64,000 nucleotides of DNA from Amborella trichopoda (taxonomy: Eukaryota > Streptophyta > Magnoliopsida > Amborellales > Amborellaceae): NCBI RefSeq assembly GCF_000471905.2, contig NW_006500355.1, positions 1,451,365 through 1,515,364 on the forward strand, given 5' to 3'. Shown one piece after another: positions 36,223-48,127 of the stretch. Under the pieces are notes generated by a model that was not told the DNA's origin, made no database searches, and saw only the letters and a program-made list of their open reading frames with translations. The position numbers and the translations under genes were made by a program. Positions within the stretch are counted from its first letter, which is position 1, and every line of letters starts with the position of its first letter.

Positions 36223-39200
36223 CACAACTTCTAAAGAAGAATCAAGACAAAAAATTATCCAGGAAACTAATTGGTGAAACATTATGTTACCTCCTCTGTA
36301 ACAGCAGCACGAGCCTTGCGATGTCTCTCAACCAACTCAGTCAGGACTTGGATAAGCTTTTGCTTAACCTCGCCAGTTAGCATCCGCCCAGACCCATACT
36401 CCTACAGAAGAGAGAGATAAATAAAAGAACAGAGAAACATAACTGAAGTCTCATAACTCATAAGAAAGTATACTATAATGAACTATGGTTAAATGAAGAT
36501 CATTTATTCAAGACCGTCCCATAAAATGGATGGTCATGGAGAAAGATTGGGAGCCAAATTGGAGACATGCCCCCTTCCAGTGAGTACCACTCTCCATCAC
36601 CATCCATCTTTCCAAAGCAGCAACGAATCTATGGACTATAGTCCATTGCAGAACAATATACTTTGCATTAACTTATTGCCCTCTCCAATATAACCCCAAC
36701 TTGAGAAAACATCACTAAATCCTGTGTCAATCCACATATCGAAAGTTTTGTCCAACCTATACACTCTGCATTAACTTATATAACCCCAATTGAAAAAAAA
36801 TCTACTAAATCCTGTGTCAATCTACATATCCAAAGTTTTGTCCGACCTAGATGACATGATAGAGAAGAAAATCAAATAAGAACCACTATCATTCCAAACT
36901 TCACTATGATGAATGAGCATTTGGCTAAGTTCCAAGATGTTATACTCTTAAAAAACAAGAAAATAGATAGCAAAGGTCATCTCACCTTTCTTATGTGCTC
37001 TACTTCATCATCATCATCTAGAAAGAAGGTGAGGTACTTGAATGGTATGTCAACCTGAAAAATCCAAAGATAATTGACATGAAAGAAGGCACTGGATAGT
37101 ATTTAATTAGATCCTCCAAGTCATTTGCATAGGTACAGAACAAAATCGCAGAGACTAAATTTGCACAAATATAAAATATTAAAAAAAAGTTCATAAAAAC
37201 ATAAATCAATACATAACCAAAAAAGAAGAACCAATGTTGGTTTTTTTTATTATGGATCTACAGTTTCATATTTCAGAGATCAGATGCCGCAAAGTTCACT
37301 TAAACATAGTTATAGGTGTTCCAATTATTGCAGATATAAGAAAAAGTACAATCAGTGATTAAAAAACCTCAGCAGTGAACTTGGGAATCGCCCAACCAGA
37401 CAGGAGGACCCTGGCAATTCTGGAGGGATACACCCAAAAATCAGCTTCCGATCCTAGAGTCCCCTAAGTTATTTTTGGCAAAAAATCAATCATATCACAG
37501 TCTCGGACTAGGCCAATTTTGTGATGGACTTGGACTCACGACCCTGGTAAGTCAGAGCCTGTATCCGACTTTTTAAACACCGGTACAAACCATACTGATT
37601 GGTGAAGAGGAAAAAAAGCACCTTATTAACCTTGTATCTCTCTCCCTCTCTCCCTCTTAAATGCACCCATAAACAATATATTATTATATCCATAGATAAC
37701 AATCTCTTTTTTTTGGGGTAAGTATAACAATCTCTCTATGTTTCTCAATGGGATCCTGGCCACCCTCAAAAGTATAAATATTCATTTCCTGGGAAAAAGT
37801 TACAGTTAAAAAAAAGAAAAAGGTTGAAACATAGACGGTCGTTCAAAGGGATGAGAACCTCCAAATTCGCCCCAAGCTCCCTATGTTTCTCAATGGAATC
37901 CTGGCCACCAGAAAATGCATGATTGTTCACCTGCAAACAACATATAAGGAAATCATCAAACATGCCGTTTAAAATCTGTACCTTAACATAAAGTTTGAAT
38001 TGAAAAGGAAGGGTTTCAAGATTGTTCTCTAAAACGCATAAATTCAAGGATAAAGTAATTTCACAAAGAAACAAATACTTTGCAGTCCTTGTATTCATAG
38101 AATACCAAATATATGAACAAACAACATGAAGCCAACAACATTTGGCCCATAAGCAACTAAGTTTCAAGTATGATAGAAATAACTAACTAGTAACTAGATC
38201 TTTTTATATTTTCACTTAAGAGTATACTTTGATTTTAGAGTAATTTAGCCCGGTTCAGCCAAAAGATAGCAAAACACCTGTTTTTTATCTTTTTGTTTTT
38301 TGTGAAACCTATATGTGAACGGTTGAGTCCTTAATCCAGTTCGAAGCTCTAGAGCTATAATCCTCTGAGACCAGGAGTAATATGGGTGCAATCAGATGGT
38401 GGAGAATATATGGGATTTCATTACACTTTGATTTTGTCTTCATCATTGTTTTGGAAACTGTATTGCTTTAGTTTTATAATGAATAATTATTTCTCCGGGA
38501 AAAAAAAAAGTTAGCAATGGCAATGATTTTTAAATAGGAAGTTTCATTATTAGAAATTAAGTTGCCCATCTTTCATATTGCTTGATTTCCCACAAATATA
38601 AAGACTGCACCAGATGGCTGGTGTAAGTGTTCATCCGATCAGCTACGGGTCCCTTGGCCAGGCCGGCCCAAATAGACCAAATTTCATCAAGAAACAGTAA
38701 AAAATAAATATTTGCCAGATTTGGCCGGTTCTAACTGGTTGTACCTATCAAACAAGGTAAGTCAAAAAAATATATAATATATTTCGTAGTTTTGACTATT
38801 TTCCTTTTTTATTTACTTTCAGAATCCAAAACGGTCCAGTGGGCAATCTCACCAGTTTTGTCTGGCATGGACCCCTAACCAATTTGCTAGAAGGTCCAAT
38901 CCTGATACCAGTGGTCTTCCAAGTTTTCTTTCCTTTAGTTGCCGCGAGGATTGCTAGTCATTGAATGGCTTCAACTAAGAAGCTCCTCAAATAAATATTA
39001 GAAGCTCCTCAAATAACTATTAGCAGCTGAATGACATCAATTTATCAATTATCTCTACTTTTTGAGAAAAGGCCTTATTAACAACATAAAGGAATCATAC
39101 AATTACAGAAGAAAATATCAAGAAGGCATCTCGAACTAAATTGTTCTCTAAAGAACTGGTAACAGATAAAAGAAACTGGTTAAACACAAAGTGTTTTGCC

Positions 39201-42200
39201 ATGAATAATATTCTAACATAATGAGTGAAAAATAAAAGAATTTTGTTAACTCTCAAGTATAAAAAGGTTGAAAACAAACCTTCTTCTTGATATCTTTGGC
39301 AGAATCAGTGACATAAATTGCAGAATTAGGGTCACTAGCTGACATCTTACCTGTTTCACCCTGCAAATTTCAAGGTCTCAGACTATCAAATTCCAAATTA
39401 AAAAGGAAATGGGAATCAAAGGTCCGCCAAAGGGGAGTTAAAAGCCAAAATCCAAGGCAAAATACAAACAGAAAAAAATAAAGGAAAAGTGTTTTGTGAG
39501 TAAGTGGACTCACTACCCCGCTCACTCACAGAGATTCATCTTTAAGATGAACCTCCACAACTAAAATTCCTATCCAATGGATAGGAAAGAATTCTTACAA
39601 AAATGTTTTAAAATTCTTAAAAAAATGTTTTAAAATTTTATTTTATCTTTTATATTCAGAAGCATCATGGATCTCTACAAATTTGGATCCAAGATCTATA
39701 TAAAAAATGAGTGTCAAGAGGGAGCCCGCATGATAAAAGTATGAGTTGGGGGACTCATAAAAACCAGGTCCAAAAATAAACAGGGGAAAAAAGCAAAAGA
39801 GAAGAATGAGCAAGCCCATTACATTCTGATTACAATGGCATCATTTCCTGTAAGAAAGGATACAAAATGGTCCACTATTTGGGAGTTGAAATAGAAATCA
39901 AAATATATAGCAGAATGGAAAAGGAGGGAATGTAAACCAGAAGACGTAAAACAGAAAAATTAGTGAATGTATAACATTCCAATCACAAAGACAATCTTTG
40001 CAAAATAATGAATGATAAAAATGCTCCATAGCTATGTATTCAGAAGACCTGCAGCGCTGGGAAGAACGAAGATTCTATCAATGCAGGCTTTTGATATCCT
40101 ATCCTTGGAGCAACATCACGTGTCATCCTAAAATAAGGATCCTGCACAAAACTTTGAGAAGTTAGCAGGGCAATGATTTGGATCATACAAGGAAAAGGAG
40201 CAAGTACACAAGTTAACAAATAGAACTGATGTAAAAGAAAAAGGTAACGAACTATGCCAAGTTAGGAACAGAAAAAACAGGTGAGCAAAATATAAATTTC
40301 ATACAGGAGAGACTGGTAATATCATTGTCCAGAAAAAGAAAAAGACGCGCATAATTGAAGATGATTGAACTTCACACACTGTAATTAACAACAAAAATTA
40401 CAGTCTCTCCCCTATGATCACCCAGCTACCATCCCTTCCTAACACTATGACATACAGAGAGAGACTCGCACTCTCTCTCAATCACAAGGTGCAAGAACTG
40501 TCACTCCTAAAGTACGTGGCTGCTAGGGCTTTCCATCAGCACTACCATAGTTCTATACTATCTCTATTTAACAGTCATCCGTAGAGCTATAGTAATACAA
40601 GGTAACACCAGATCATTCAAGGAAGGACAAAGGTTCTCCCACATTGCAAACAAGAATCATTAAAAATTACCATAGTTTTAGGAGCCTTTACGCTTCCTTA
40701 ATACAAGATTCCATCAAATAAGCACCCGAGTTAAAGAGTCCTAATCCCTAATATAGCCATAGTAAAAATCAGCCTTCCCCTGAAAGGACAACTCATATGG
40801 AAAGTGGGTGGACATCAAAAGTTGGAATTTTAGCTTGAATATTGTATTCACCTTGCTAAATATAGCACCACTTGGAAAACATTATTACAATGCCACCTCC
40901 ACAAAATTCCCATCTGTTATATCCTAAAGAAGGACAAAGAAAGGCCACCAGGCCTAGAAGCTCAGTACAGAAAGACTAAACATGCTGCCTATTTCTAACA
41001 CGAGGTTTAAAAGCTAATTTCTGATGTCAATGCAAAGTTATTATTCCAAACATTGTAATTTTGCAGCAAGGTAACAATGCATTAAGCAACTTCTAAAAAA
41101 AATGGCATAAAAAACCAAAGCAGTCAGAGGAAAATGGTGCCTTCTAGAAAGAAAAAGTCACAATGAACTCAATCATACTGACAACTGGAAAGAGAGAAGT
41201 AAACCTGGTCGATAGCACATGGAATCAGACAGCGGAGATCATCTTTGCCAGAAAAGAGATGTGGAAATGAGCTAGGAAAGGAAGGAACAGCCTGTGGAAA
41301 AAAAAAGCATACCTCAAAGTAGCTACACTAAATGTGAATCAGAACTATAAAATATCAACCAAATGACAGCCCATCTGAGCAGAATAAAATAATAGAAGGA
41401 TCAAAATAGATGCATTTTGAGCAGAAATTTGTCCAGTAATCAAGCAAACCTGAACAGGAGGGAAACTGATTTTGCCTATATGATCTTCTGGTGTGAATCC
41501 AAATATCCCCACCACCTGGAAGAAACATTTTGATGGACATGAACTCATTAAAACTAATAGCATTGCAAGTAAGTCTAGTATATTCATTTCCAAAATAACA
41601 GTTCCCATTATCTTCTTCTGAGTTTTTATCTGTAAAAATTTTATTTCTTTGCACTCTTTTTTTTCTTTTCTTTGATATTATTTTGTTCCACATCCCAGAA
41701 AACATTTTTTTTATGTTATTTTTTATTATTCATTTCTTTTCCAACCTGAATTTGGTTCTCCTCATTGTTTCTAATAAGAACGGTCAGTTACCAACACAAT
41801 AGGATTGCAAATAAAGGAGAATAAATAATAAAATGATTCTCTTTAGTACTATTAATAAACTTTCAGCCCAACCAACAAGGACAATAACAATAAAAAAGAT
41901 CTACAATTTTTATTTTTTTTTGACAAGGTTACATAGGAATGGAACTTGAGACGTAGTGCTATGAAAATCTAGCTGCTACCACCTTGACCCAAGCTCGATT
42001 CCCTAAAAAAGATCTACATATTCGGAAAATATATAGAATAAAAACCAGAAAAGTGGAAATGGAAAGGAAGGACATCCATATGAGAATAACCTTGTTAAAT
42101 GTAACACATTTTGCAACTTTCACCATGTTCTTGTAGAAGGCTCTGCCGACAATAACATAGATATGAGATTATTACAACTTTAAATGCAACAAGAGCAACA

Positions 42201-44363
42201 AATTATGATCATGTTCTTTTCCGATAAAGAAGAGACTATTACCATGTTATCAAAAAGAAATAAATTATACCAAATGAAAGAAGAAAGGATCAATAACAAA
42301 ATAGATTAAGCCTTTATTTGGACAATGGAGTCTTAGGCCACTGATGGTATTAACTATTAAGAAACCAGGTGTACAAAGTTAGATCTAATCTATTCAACAT
42401 AAGTAAAACTTACCCACCAACATAATCAAAGTCAGAGAATATGAAAGTTCTAGTGACATCAAAACCACATGCTATGATGTCTTTAGCATTTTCACGAGCA
42501 AGCCTCTGACTCTCTTCTACTGATAGATTCTTCCACATGCACTTCTCATCATCAGTGAGCTGTATAACAAGGGGAACTTTAAAAGCATCCTGCAAATATC
42601 TGGAAACAGAAATATGGCATGTTCACAAATTAAAGCACATCTAAATGATTGAGAAATAACATATTAGTTATTCCTTGTTTTCAACAGCATTGCTTTACTA
42701 GAAAGCATAAAAATGGATGCTTTTGACCCAAAAGACCAAAAGAATAGAGAGGCATAGACTACAGTTTTAAAACAAAATGGAAATTTTTGGTCCATGACTT
42801 GCAAAAATCATATGACTTTGTTGAAATGGCCAATGGTCCAATTCCACCAGGGGAACAATAACTTCGAAAATAAAATTGAAAAAAAATAGAGCAACCCAAT
42901 TCAATACATGCACACAGCACATCACAGGAATAAGAAAAATATTTTTCTTCATCAAAAAGGGAAAAACATAATCTAAACAATGAATGTAAAACAAGATGGA
43001 ATTGCAGAGAAAAAGGTGACCACATGGTAAAAACAAAAGGGACCAAGTGCCCAAATGCAGTTCATTTCTGAAAATTTTAATGAACTAAAATCCAGTTCAA
43101 TTTATGAACATCAATGAAACCAGATTACAAAGAAAAATACACCTTCTTATAATTACGAAGGAAAATAGGATTTAAACAATCAATGTAGAAAAGATATAAT
43201 TGCAGAGAGAAAGGTGGCACACTTGGTAAACATGAAGGGAACCAAGTGCCCCAAATGCAAAGCTTCTGATGATGGTCCTCTTCCTGTGTAAAGATAGAAA
43301 TTCTCCCCTCTCTCATAAGCATCAAGAATCTCATTAAAATCCCTGGAAAAAGTCACACGCATGATGTGAGCTTTCAATCAATCATTCATATCAAAGAAAA
43401 AATGCTGCACAATGTAAATTTCGATTGAGATTATTCAGTTGGCATTTTCTATGAACAGGAACTCAGTAACCAAGAGAAACTGAAATCTTTTGATATTTTA
43501 ATCAATAATTCACCTAATGAACAGAGCTCTATAATCTGGAAGAACAGAAAACTGAGAAATTACAGGCATGATGTGAGCTTTCAATTAATAATTTTGATGC
43601 AAAAAATGCATGCACAATGTGAGTTCTGACTGATAATTCATAAATTCAATCAATAATTTACTAAATAGAAGATTGAAAGCGAGAGAAATATAAAAGTTTC
43701 GATAATTTAATCGATAAACAGAAATCCAATAATCTAGAGTAATAAAAAACTGAGAATTTAATCAATAATCCAACAAATTGCATGTTTTATAATAAAAACC
43801 TTGAAATTTAATTAATAATCTGCCGAATCACATAGAAAAATGAATATTTTTGGTGATCGATAATTCACAGAGTAAAACAAATTTTAATATTTTAGAAGTG
43901 TCAAATGCTAGAATTCAATAGTAAAACAGCCAAATCAAACAGTAGCCCAATGATCCAAAGGAACCAAAAAATAAAATTTCCAGGAATTCAACTAACTATG
44001 AACCCAATTAAACAGCGATTGATTAGTTTATTAGAGTTATAAACTGAATATTTGAGCAGTATTCGAGCTTAAAAAAAAAGAAACTGCACAATTAAGACGA
44101 TTCATAAGCTTGAACCTAGGGTTGGGGTTTGAGATAGCTTGCCTGTGAGCAAAGAACACGCCCCTTCGAAGGAAGACATGGGGAGGTCGAGAGGTGACGC
44201 GCTCAACCCTCTCAACAAACGAAGGGTCGAGGCGCTGGCACCCAAACTTGTCGATGAGCTTGTCGTAGTCGATCTTCTCGCCCTTTTTCACAGTGACCTG
44301 GAATGGGTTCACGATCTGGTCTTCTTCTTCCTCTTGGGGCACCTCATTCGCGTTCTCTCCCAT
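32018..44363 (-). CDS. WARS: Cytosolic tryptophan-tRNA ligase
   Basis: Exons in order: 44363-44143, 43342-43223, 42599-42414, 42142-42091, 41515-41450, 41291-41205, 40141-40049, 39360-39280, 37930-37859, 37054-36986, 36401-36291, 32068-32018. Together they give 402 aa, the same length as the Arabidopsis cytosolic enzyme as I remember it. It is a class I synthetase that charges tRNA-Trp in the cytosol. The HIGH-type motif is HLGH (residues 103-106) and the KMSKS-type motif is KMSAS (280-284); [10 protein letters not shown] and FSDFDYVGG are eukaryotic TrpRS blocks. No transit peptide is seen. Intron 1 is GC-AG (CACAG|GCAAGC), while all others are GT-AG. The last intron is 4.2 kb and holds tandem repeats; the final exon encodes only [16 protein letters not shown] and the stop codon. 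Confidence 0.94.
33225..33440. repeat. Compound CT/CA minisatellite
   Basis: Irregular units of about 20-26 bp built from CTCTCTACTGCACACACAC variants, ending in a CT run at 33412-33434. The long open frames here only reflect low complexity. Confidence 0.85.
33640..34330. repeat. Degenerate tandem array, 135-142-bp unit, about 5 copies
   Basis: Each unit contains an ATTTATCAAGTA-type phrase (near 33688, 33828, 33964, 34100 and 34241) and, later in the unit, TTTTGGACTAGGGA-type and GTCATACACAT-type phrases. Spacing between the phrase copies is 140, 136, 135 and 142 bp. The length is satellite- or nucleosome-like; no protein is encoded. Confidence 0.75.
34825..35250. repeat. 212-bp tandem duplication
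   Basis: CAGATGTCAACAAGGGTCAG at 34825 recurs at 35037. The two units differ at only a few bases (one extra C in a C-run, CTT/CTG, CCTG/CCAG). They are notably GC-richer than their surroundings and contain GCCTCGAGGCGGGGAGG. Confidence 0.9.
36187..36220. repeat. (GA)n microsatellite
   Basis: Pure GA run in the last intron of the Trp-tRNA ligase gene, about 70 bp from exon 11 on its downstream side. Confidence 0.9.
39490..39770. mobile_element. Possible MITE in a Trp-tRNA ligase intron
   Basis: TTTTGTGAGTAAGTGGACTC at the left is loosely mirrored by GAGTTGGGGGACTCATAAAA at the right, around an AT-rich core holding a doubled AAATGTTTTAAAATT phrase. Terminal repeats are weak and no target duplication is clear. 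Confidence 0.4.
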
Positions 44364-45672
44364 TTCTCAGAGGTTTATCAGAGAGAGAGAAAGGAAGAAG
44401 AGAGAGAAAGAGAGGGAGGAGAGTGTGGGAATGCAGATCGTGAGTGCGAGTGGAGAGAGACAGTAGTGGAGAGAGACAAAAGACCGAAAGCATTCTTCAC
44501 AAATCGCCCGTCCGGTTAGATGGGAACCAGCCCGCTGCCGGTTCCTGTTTTTGGGGATAAGCCAGTACTTCAAAAAAAATTTAAAAATATATATATAAAT
44601 TCTCAAAATTAGAGTATTTGATTTGTAATATATTTTGAAATATTATTTACATTATCATAAAGATTAAAAATTGTTTTGGTCATTAATATTTACTTTTATA
44701 TCTTCGCATTTTTTTTAACAAATTAAATATAGCTATCGAAAAATATAAAGTGGGTTAAAATCCATTTTTCATTAATTTCCAACTTCATTTGAATGTGATT
44801 TGTTTTAATCATTATTTATATATTTTTCATATTTTAGTGTTTTTTTATATGCTTTTCATATTTCAATAGATTTTTTTAAAAAAAAAAACGCTATTTTGAT
44901 CGCCCGAGACTTGCCTGATCAGAACCGTTAAATCAGCCGATATACCGATTAGGTCGGTTAAACCGCTTCGAGGTCCATGACCGATTAGAGCCTTCATAGA
45001 TAATTTTTTATGCTCAAAGTGCTCTTCAAATGAGGATTTGAAATGGGACTTTGCTTTGATAAAACTAAGCCAATTGCATCCAAATAAGGGAGAGGAAGAG
45101 GTGAAGCAAGATATACGAGCAAATGATTTTGATTAGAATCGTGATGAAGGATCTAGACCTATTGATTGAATGATTTAAATTAGATTATCATTATGATCAT
45201 CAAAGTTTTTTACCATCTATATAGGATCTAAGTCATGGTCTATCTTCCTGCACTACCAAAGGTTATACTTTAGGTGAGACTATAAGTCGTCATAAATTAA
45301 ATTATAAAATAAAAGTAATAATTCTATATATATTATAAAAAAGTTGTTCAATTTTTATTAGTCGTTGAATTTGTCAAAACCAAATGTTCTCAATGACCAA
45401 AGTCAGATGAAGAATAATTTTGGCGGTTCTTTAGTAAATCCAAATTTTGATTTGACCAACATAGCAAAGCAATGGCTTGCAGCTCAATGGGACCAGCTGA
45501 TCCGGTCCGATTTTGATAACTATTGGTGCAAACTCCTATTATTAATTTTTATTCATAACTTTTAATATTTATTGTGATCATCGATCTAGATCGGTATTCT
45601 CACACAAAATTGTGGGTGGACGATCCACCCCACCAATTTGAGTTTTGAGAAAATTATGAGGATAGATAACAA
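44364..45672. other. Intergenic, upstream of the Trp-tRNA ligase gene
   Basis: 44370-44470 is GA-rich (CT-rich on the transcribed strand) and probably 5'UTR or promoter of the synthetase gene. 44880-45000 resembles degenerate dispersed repeats with CGGTTAAACCG-like phrases. No other gene seen. Confidence 0.5.
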
Positions 45673-45900
45673 GAAAAGTATATAAATGAGAATATTTAAC
45701 TTTGGTACAAGGTGGTCATAATTAATCATGACTGTTGGATGTGAAATTGGGTAGCTACATTTACTGCATTGACCAAGCTTAAAGTTTAAAAGAAATTATC
45801 TCGAACTTTGTAATACATCCAAGCTATCAGGTTTCGCATTGGATCATTATGAGTAACTGTGACCTCCTTGTATATAAATAGTCTCTTTGTATACAACTCC
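45673..45900. mobile_element. Family B MITE
   Basis: 228 bp, GAAAAGTATATAAATGAG to CTCTTTGTATACAACTCC. Flanks AGATAACAA (45664-45672) and AAATAACAA (45901-45909) agree at 8 of 9. Internal B marks TACAAGGTGGTCATAATT and CTGTGACCTCCTTGTAT. Confidence 0.87.
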
Positions 45901-46125
45901 AAATAACAAAGAGAGTAGATAAATACTAAGCTCCGGTTGGATGACAATTAATTTTATCAAATATAGTATTTTATGTGAAATTAATATACCGTATATGATA
46001 TTATATCGTCGATTGTTTGATATGTACCTTGTATTTATAATATTATTTAAATATTTAATATTTTGGCAATATTCCGCTATTTTTGGACAACACAAGTGAT
46101 TTTTAACATATTACTTTGACAGACC

Positions 46126-46432
46126 CGGTTTGTATGCGGCCAAGCTCGCATATGTAGAAATGCAAGTCTCTTTATAAATCTATTTTTGAGATGGATTTTA
46201 AGACTTGATTTTTAAAGATATGCAATCGCTAACATGGAGATCACGAATATGAAAAAATAAATAAAATTTAAAAACTATAAATAATAATTCTAGTAAGAAA
46301 ACTTTTGGACCGTTAGTTTCCATTGTTTTCTGAAAGAACACCTACTTGCATCCATCTTTAAGATGGATGCTTTACACCTTCTTGACCACATATGTAGAAC
46401 TGCGGTCCAATCTACATTAAACAATTTTCCTA
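46126..46432. mobile_element. Family C inverted-repeat element
   Basis: Left TGCGGCCAAGCTCGCATATG and right CACATATGTAGAACTGCGG are inverted relatives. About 300 bp, AT-rich, no coding capacity. The same terminal sequence appears at the very end of the window (63966-64000). Confidence 0.6.
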
Positions 46433-46480
46433 CTTTGAATAAAGTAGCAATATTATTTCAAAGATTGACATATATGTAAA

Positions 46481-46872
46481 GGGTGCCATTTGTATAGAGC
46501 TTAGGCTCTAAACAATCAAATTAGAGCCTACCTTCAAATAATGTCGATAAATGTGGTTTCAATATTATAAATCTTTGTGATAGCTTTAAAATATATTTTC
46601 ATATTTATTTATAAAGTTTAAAGCTTCAAAAATAGTGTAGATCGATAGATCTTTGAAAAATTGAAAATCTTGAAATTGATGGTCTAAAAATGCGATACAA
46701 AAAACCCTATTTTCAAAACTTGAAATCCATTTTTTTCTCATGTCCATGCATCTTGGAGTCGAGATAATCAATTTGAGGATACTTGGACGTCAAAACAACC
46801 TCTTCTAGTGAAATTTTTGAGGTAGGCTCTATTTTGATTGTTTAGAGCTTTAGCTCTATATAAACTTTTTCC
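46481..46872 (+). mobile_element. Family A MITE
   Basis: 392 bp, GGGTGCCATTTGTATAGAGC to ATATAAACTTTTTCC. Flanks ATATGTAAA (46472-46480) and ACATGTAAA (46873-46881) agree at 8 of 9. Both terminal repeats are well kept. Confidence 0.9.
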
Positions 46873-46897
46873 ACATGTAAAATTACTTATAAGTTTA

Positions 46898-47131
46898 GGG
46901 ATTGTCTACAAAGACACCATTTGTCTTTTGTACATCGAGGTCACAATCATTATTGTCTCTCCAATTTTAAAATTAGTGGTTGTAAGAGTGCCATTGAATA
47001 GACACAAATTTCCAAAAAAAAGTTATCGGATTTCATGACTTACCCCAAACCATCTATTTTGACATCTAATGAGTGAGAATAGTTATGACATCCATATATA
47101 AAAGATAAATGGCCTCTTTATAGACTATCCC
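46898..47131. mobile_element. Family B MITE
   Basis: 234 bp, GGGATTGTCTACAAAGACAC to CTCTTTATAGACTATCCC, a clear terminal inverted repeat. Flanks ATAAGTTTA (46889-46897) and ATAAATTTA (47132-47140) agree at 8 of 9. It lies 25 bp beyond the preceding A copy. Confidence 0.9.
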
Positions 47132-47191
47132 ATAAATTTATATCAAATACTTTATAATGCACATTGTAAAAATATATGAGAAATAAGAAAT

Positions 47192-47576
47192 GGTGCAGGT
47201 AGCATACAGATGCATCCGTAGCTGTAGAGGTAAGGTGCACCTTCAAAATTTATCATGGTATATAATTTTGATGTAAAATATTATTAGGATTATCTCAAAC
47301 TCTATATTTATATCTAATTATAAAATTTTAAAATGGTTAAAATCAAGTAAATCTATAAACATATGAAAATCTTGAAAATAGACGGTATAGATAATATGTT
47401 GTAAAATGGACTATTTCTAAGACTTAAAATCTTTTTATTTTTCATGGTCATACATCTTGATGTTGAGATGATCAATCAAAGGGTTTCTCAATATTAAAAC
47501 TACCTTTTCCGATGGATTTTTGAGGTGCATCCGTGGTTCTATATTATAAGGTTGTACCCTTATATAAACTTTTTCC
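47192..47576 (+). mobile_element. Family A MITE
   Basis: 385 bp, GGTGCAGGTAGCATACAG to ATATAAACTTTTTCC. Flanks ATAAGAAAT (47183-47191) and ATAAGAAAG (47577-47585) agree at 8 of 9. Closest to the nested copy at 2305-2695. Confidence 0.87.
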
Positions 47577-47714
47577 ATAAGAAAGAGGTTTAAATATAGG
47601 AGAGAGATGATTGGGGAAAATACTAAAACAAAGAGAGAGAAAAAGGGGTTTTGAGATGAAGTAACCATAGGCAATTTCACCTCCATTTGGGAAAGTAACC
47701 ATTGTGTTTTTTTA

Positions 47715-48112
47715 AATGATTTGATATAGCTATAGCCATATCGAAATAAATAAAACCTCATCTTATAACTCATCCAAAATTGCAATTTAAGTATTAAAAA
47801 AGTTTTGCATCGATCATATTGGCTTGAAGGTATGGCTGTGAAAAAAAAAAAAGAAAAAAAAAAGAGATTTTAAGCTCTAAAAATTGTGTATAATATAATA
47901 AATTTTTAAAAACACCCATTTCACCTTAAAAATAGGTGTTCATAGATCCAGAAGATATGTATTATTTTTTGAACTTCAAATTTTATTATCAATATTGAAA
48001 ATTGATTTTAGAACCATGATGGAGATTTTTGTCGCTTAAAGTACTTTCCGGATGAGAATTTGAGGTGAGGCTTTATTTTATTTTCATAAAGCCCGGTCTT
48101 ATATAAACTTCA
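47715..48112 (-). mobile_element. Divergent family A-like MITE
   Basis: Same sub-family as 19670-20020 (shared CCTCATCTTATAACTCATCC-type start, TTTTAAGCTCTAAAAAT core and CATAAAGCCCGGTCTTATAT end). Ends approximate. Confidence 0.6.
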
Positions 48113-48127
48113 TCTTTGTTTTTCTTA

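Larger units (their letters stand above)
32069..36290 (-). other. Repeat-filled last intron of the Trp-tRNA ligase gene
   Basis: Donor GAGGAG|GTAACA at 36290 and acceptor CCTAG at 32069-32073 on the minus strand. Reading into it would give VT and a stop. It holds several unrelated repeats: a GC-richer block with recurrent GATCTCG/CTCGATCCC phrases (32570-32720 and 34330-34760), a CT/CA minisatellite, two tandem arrays and CA/TG runs (35630-35660). Confidence 0.8.
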
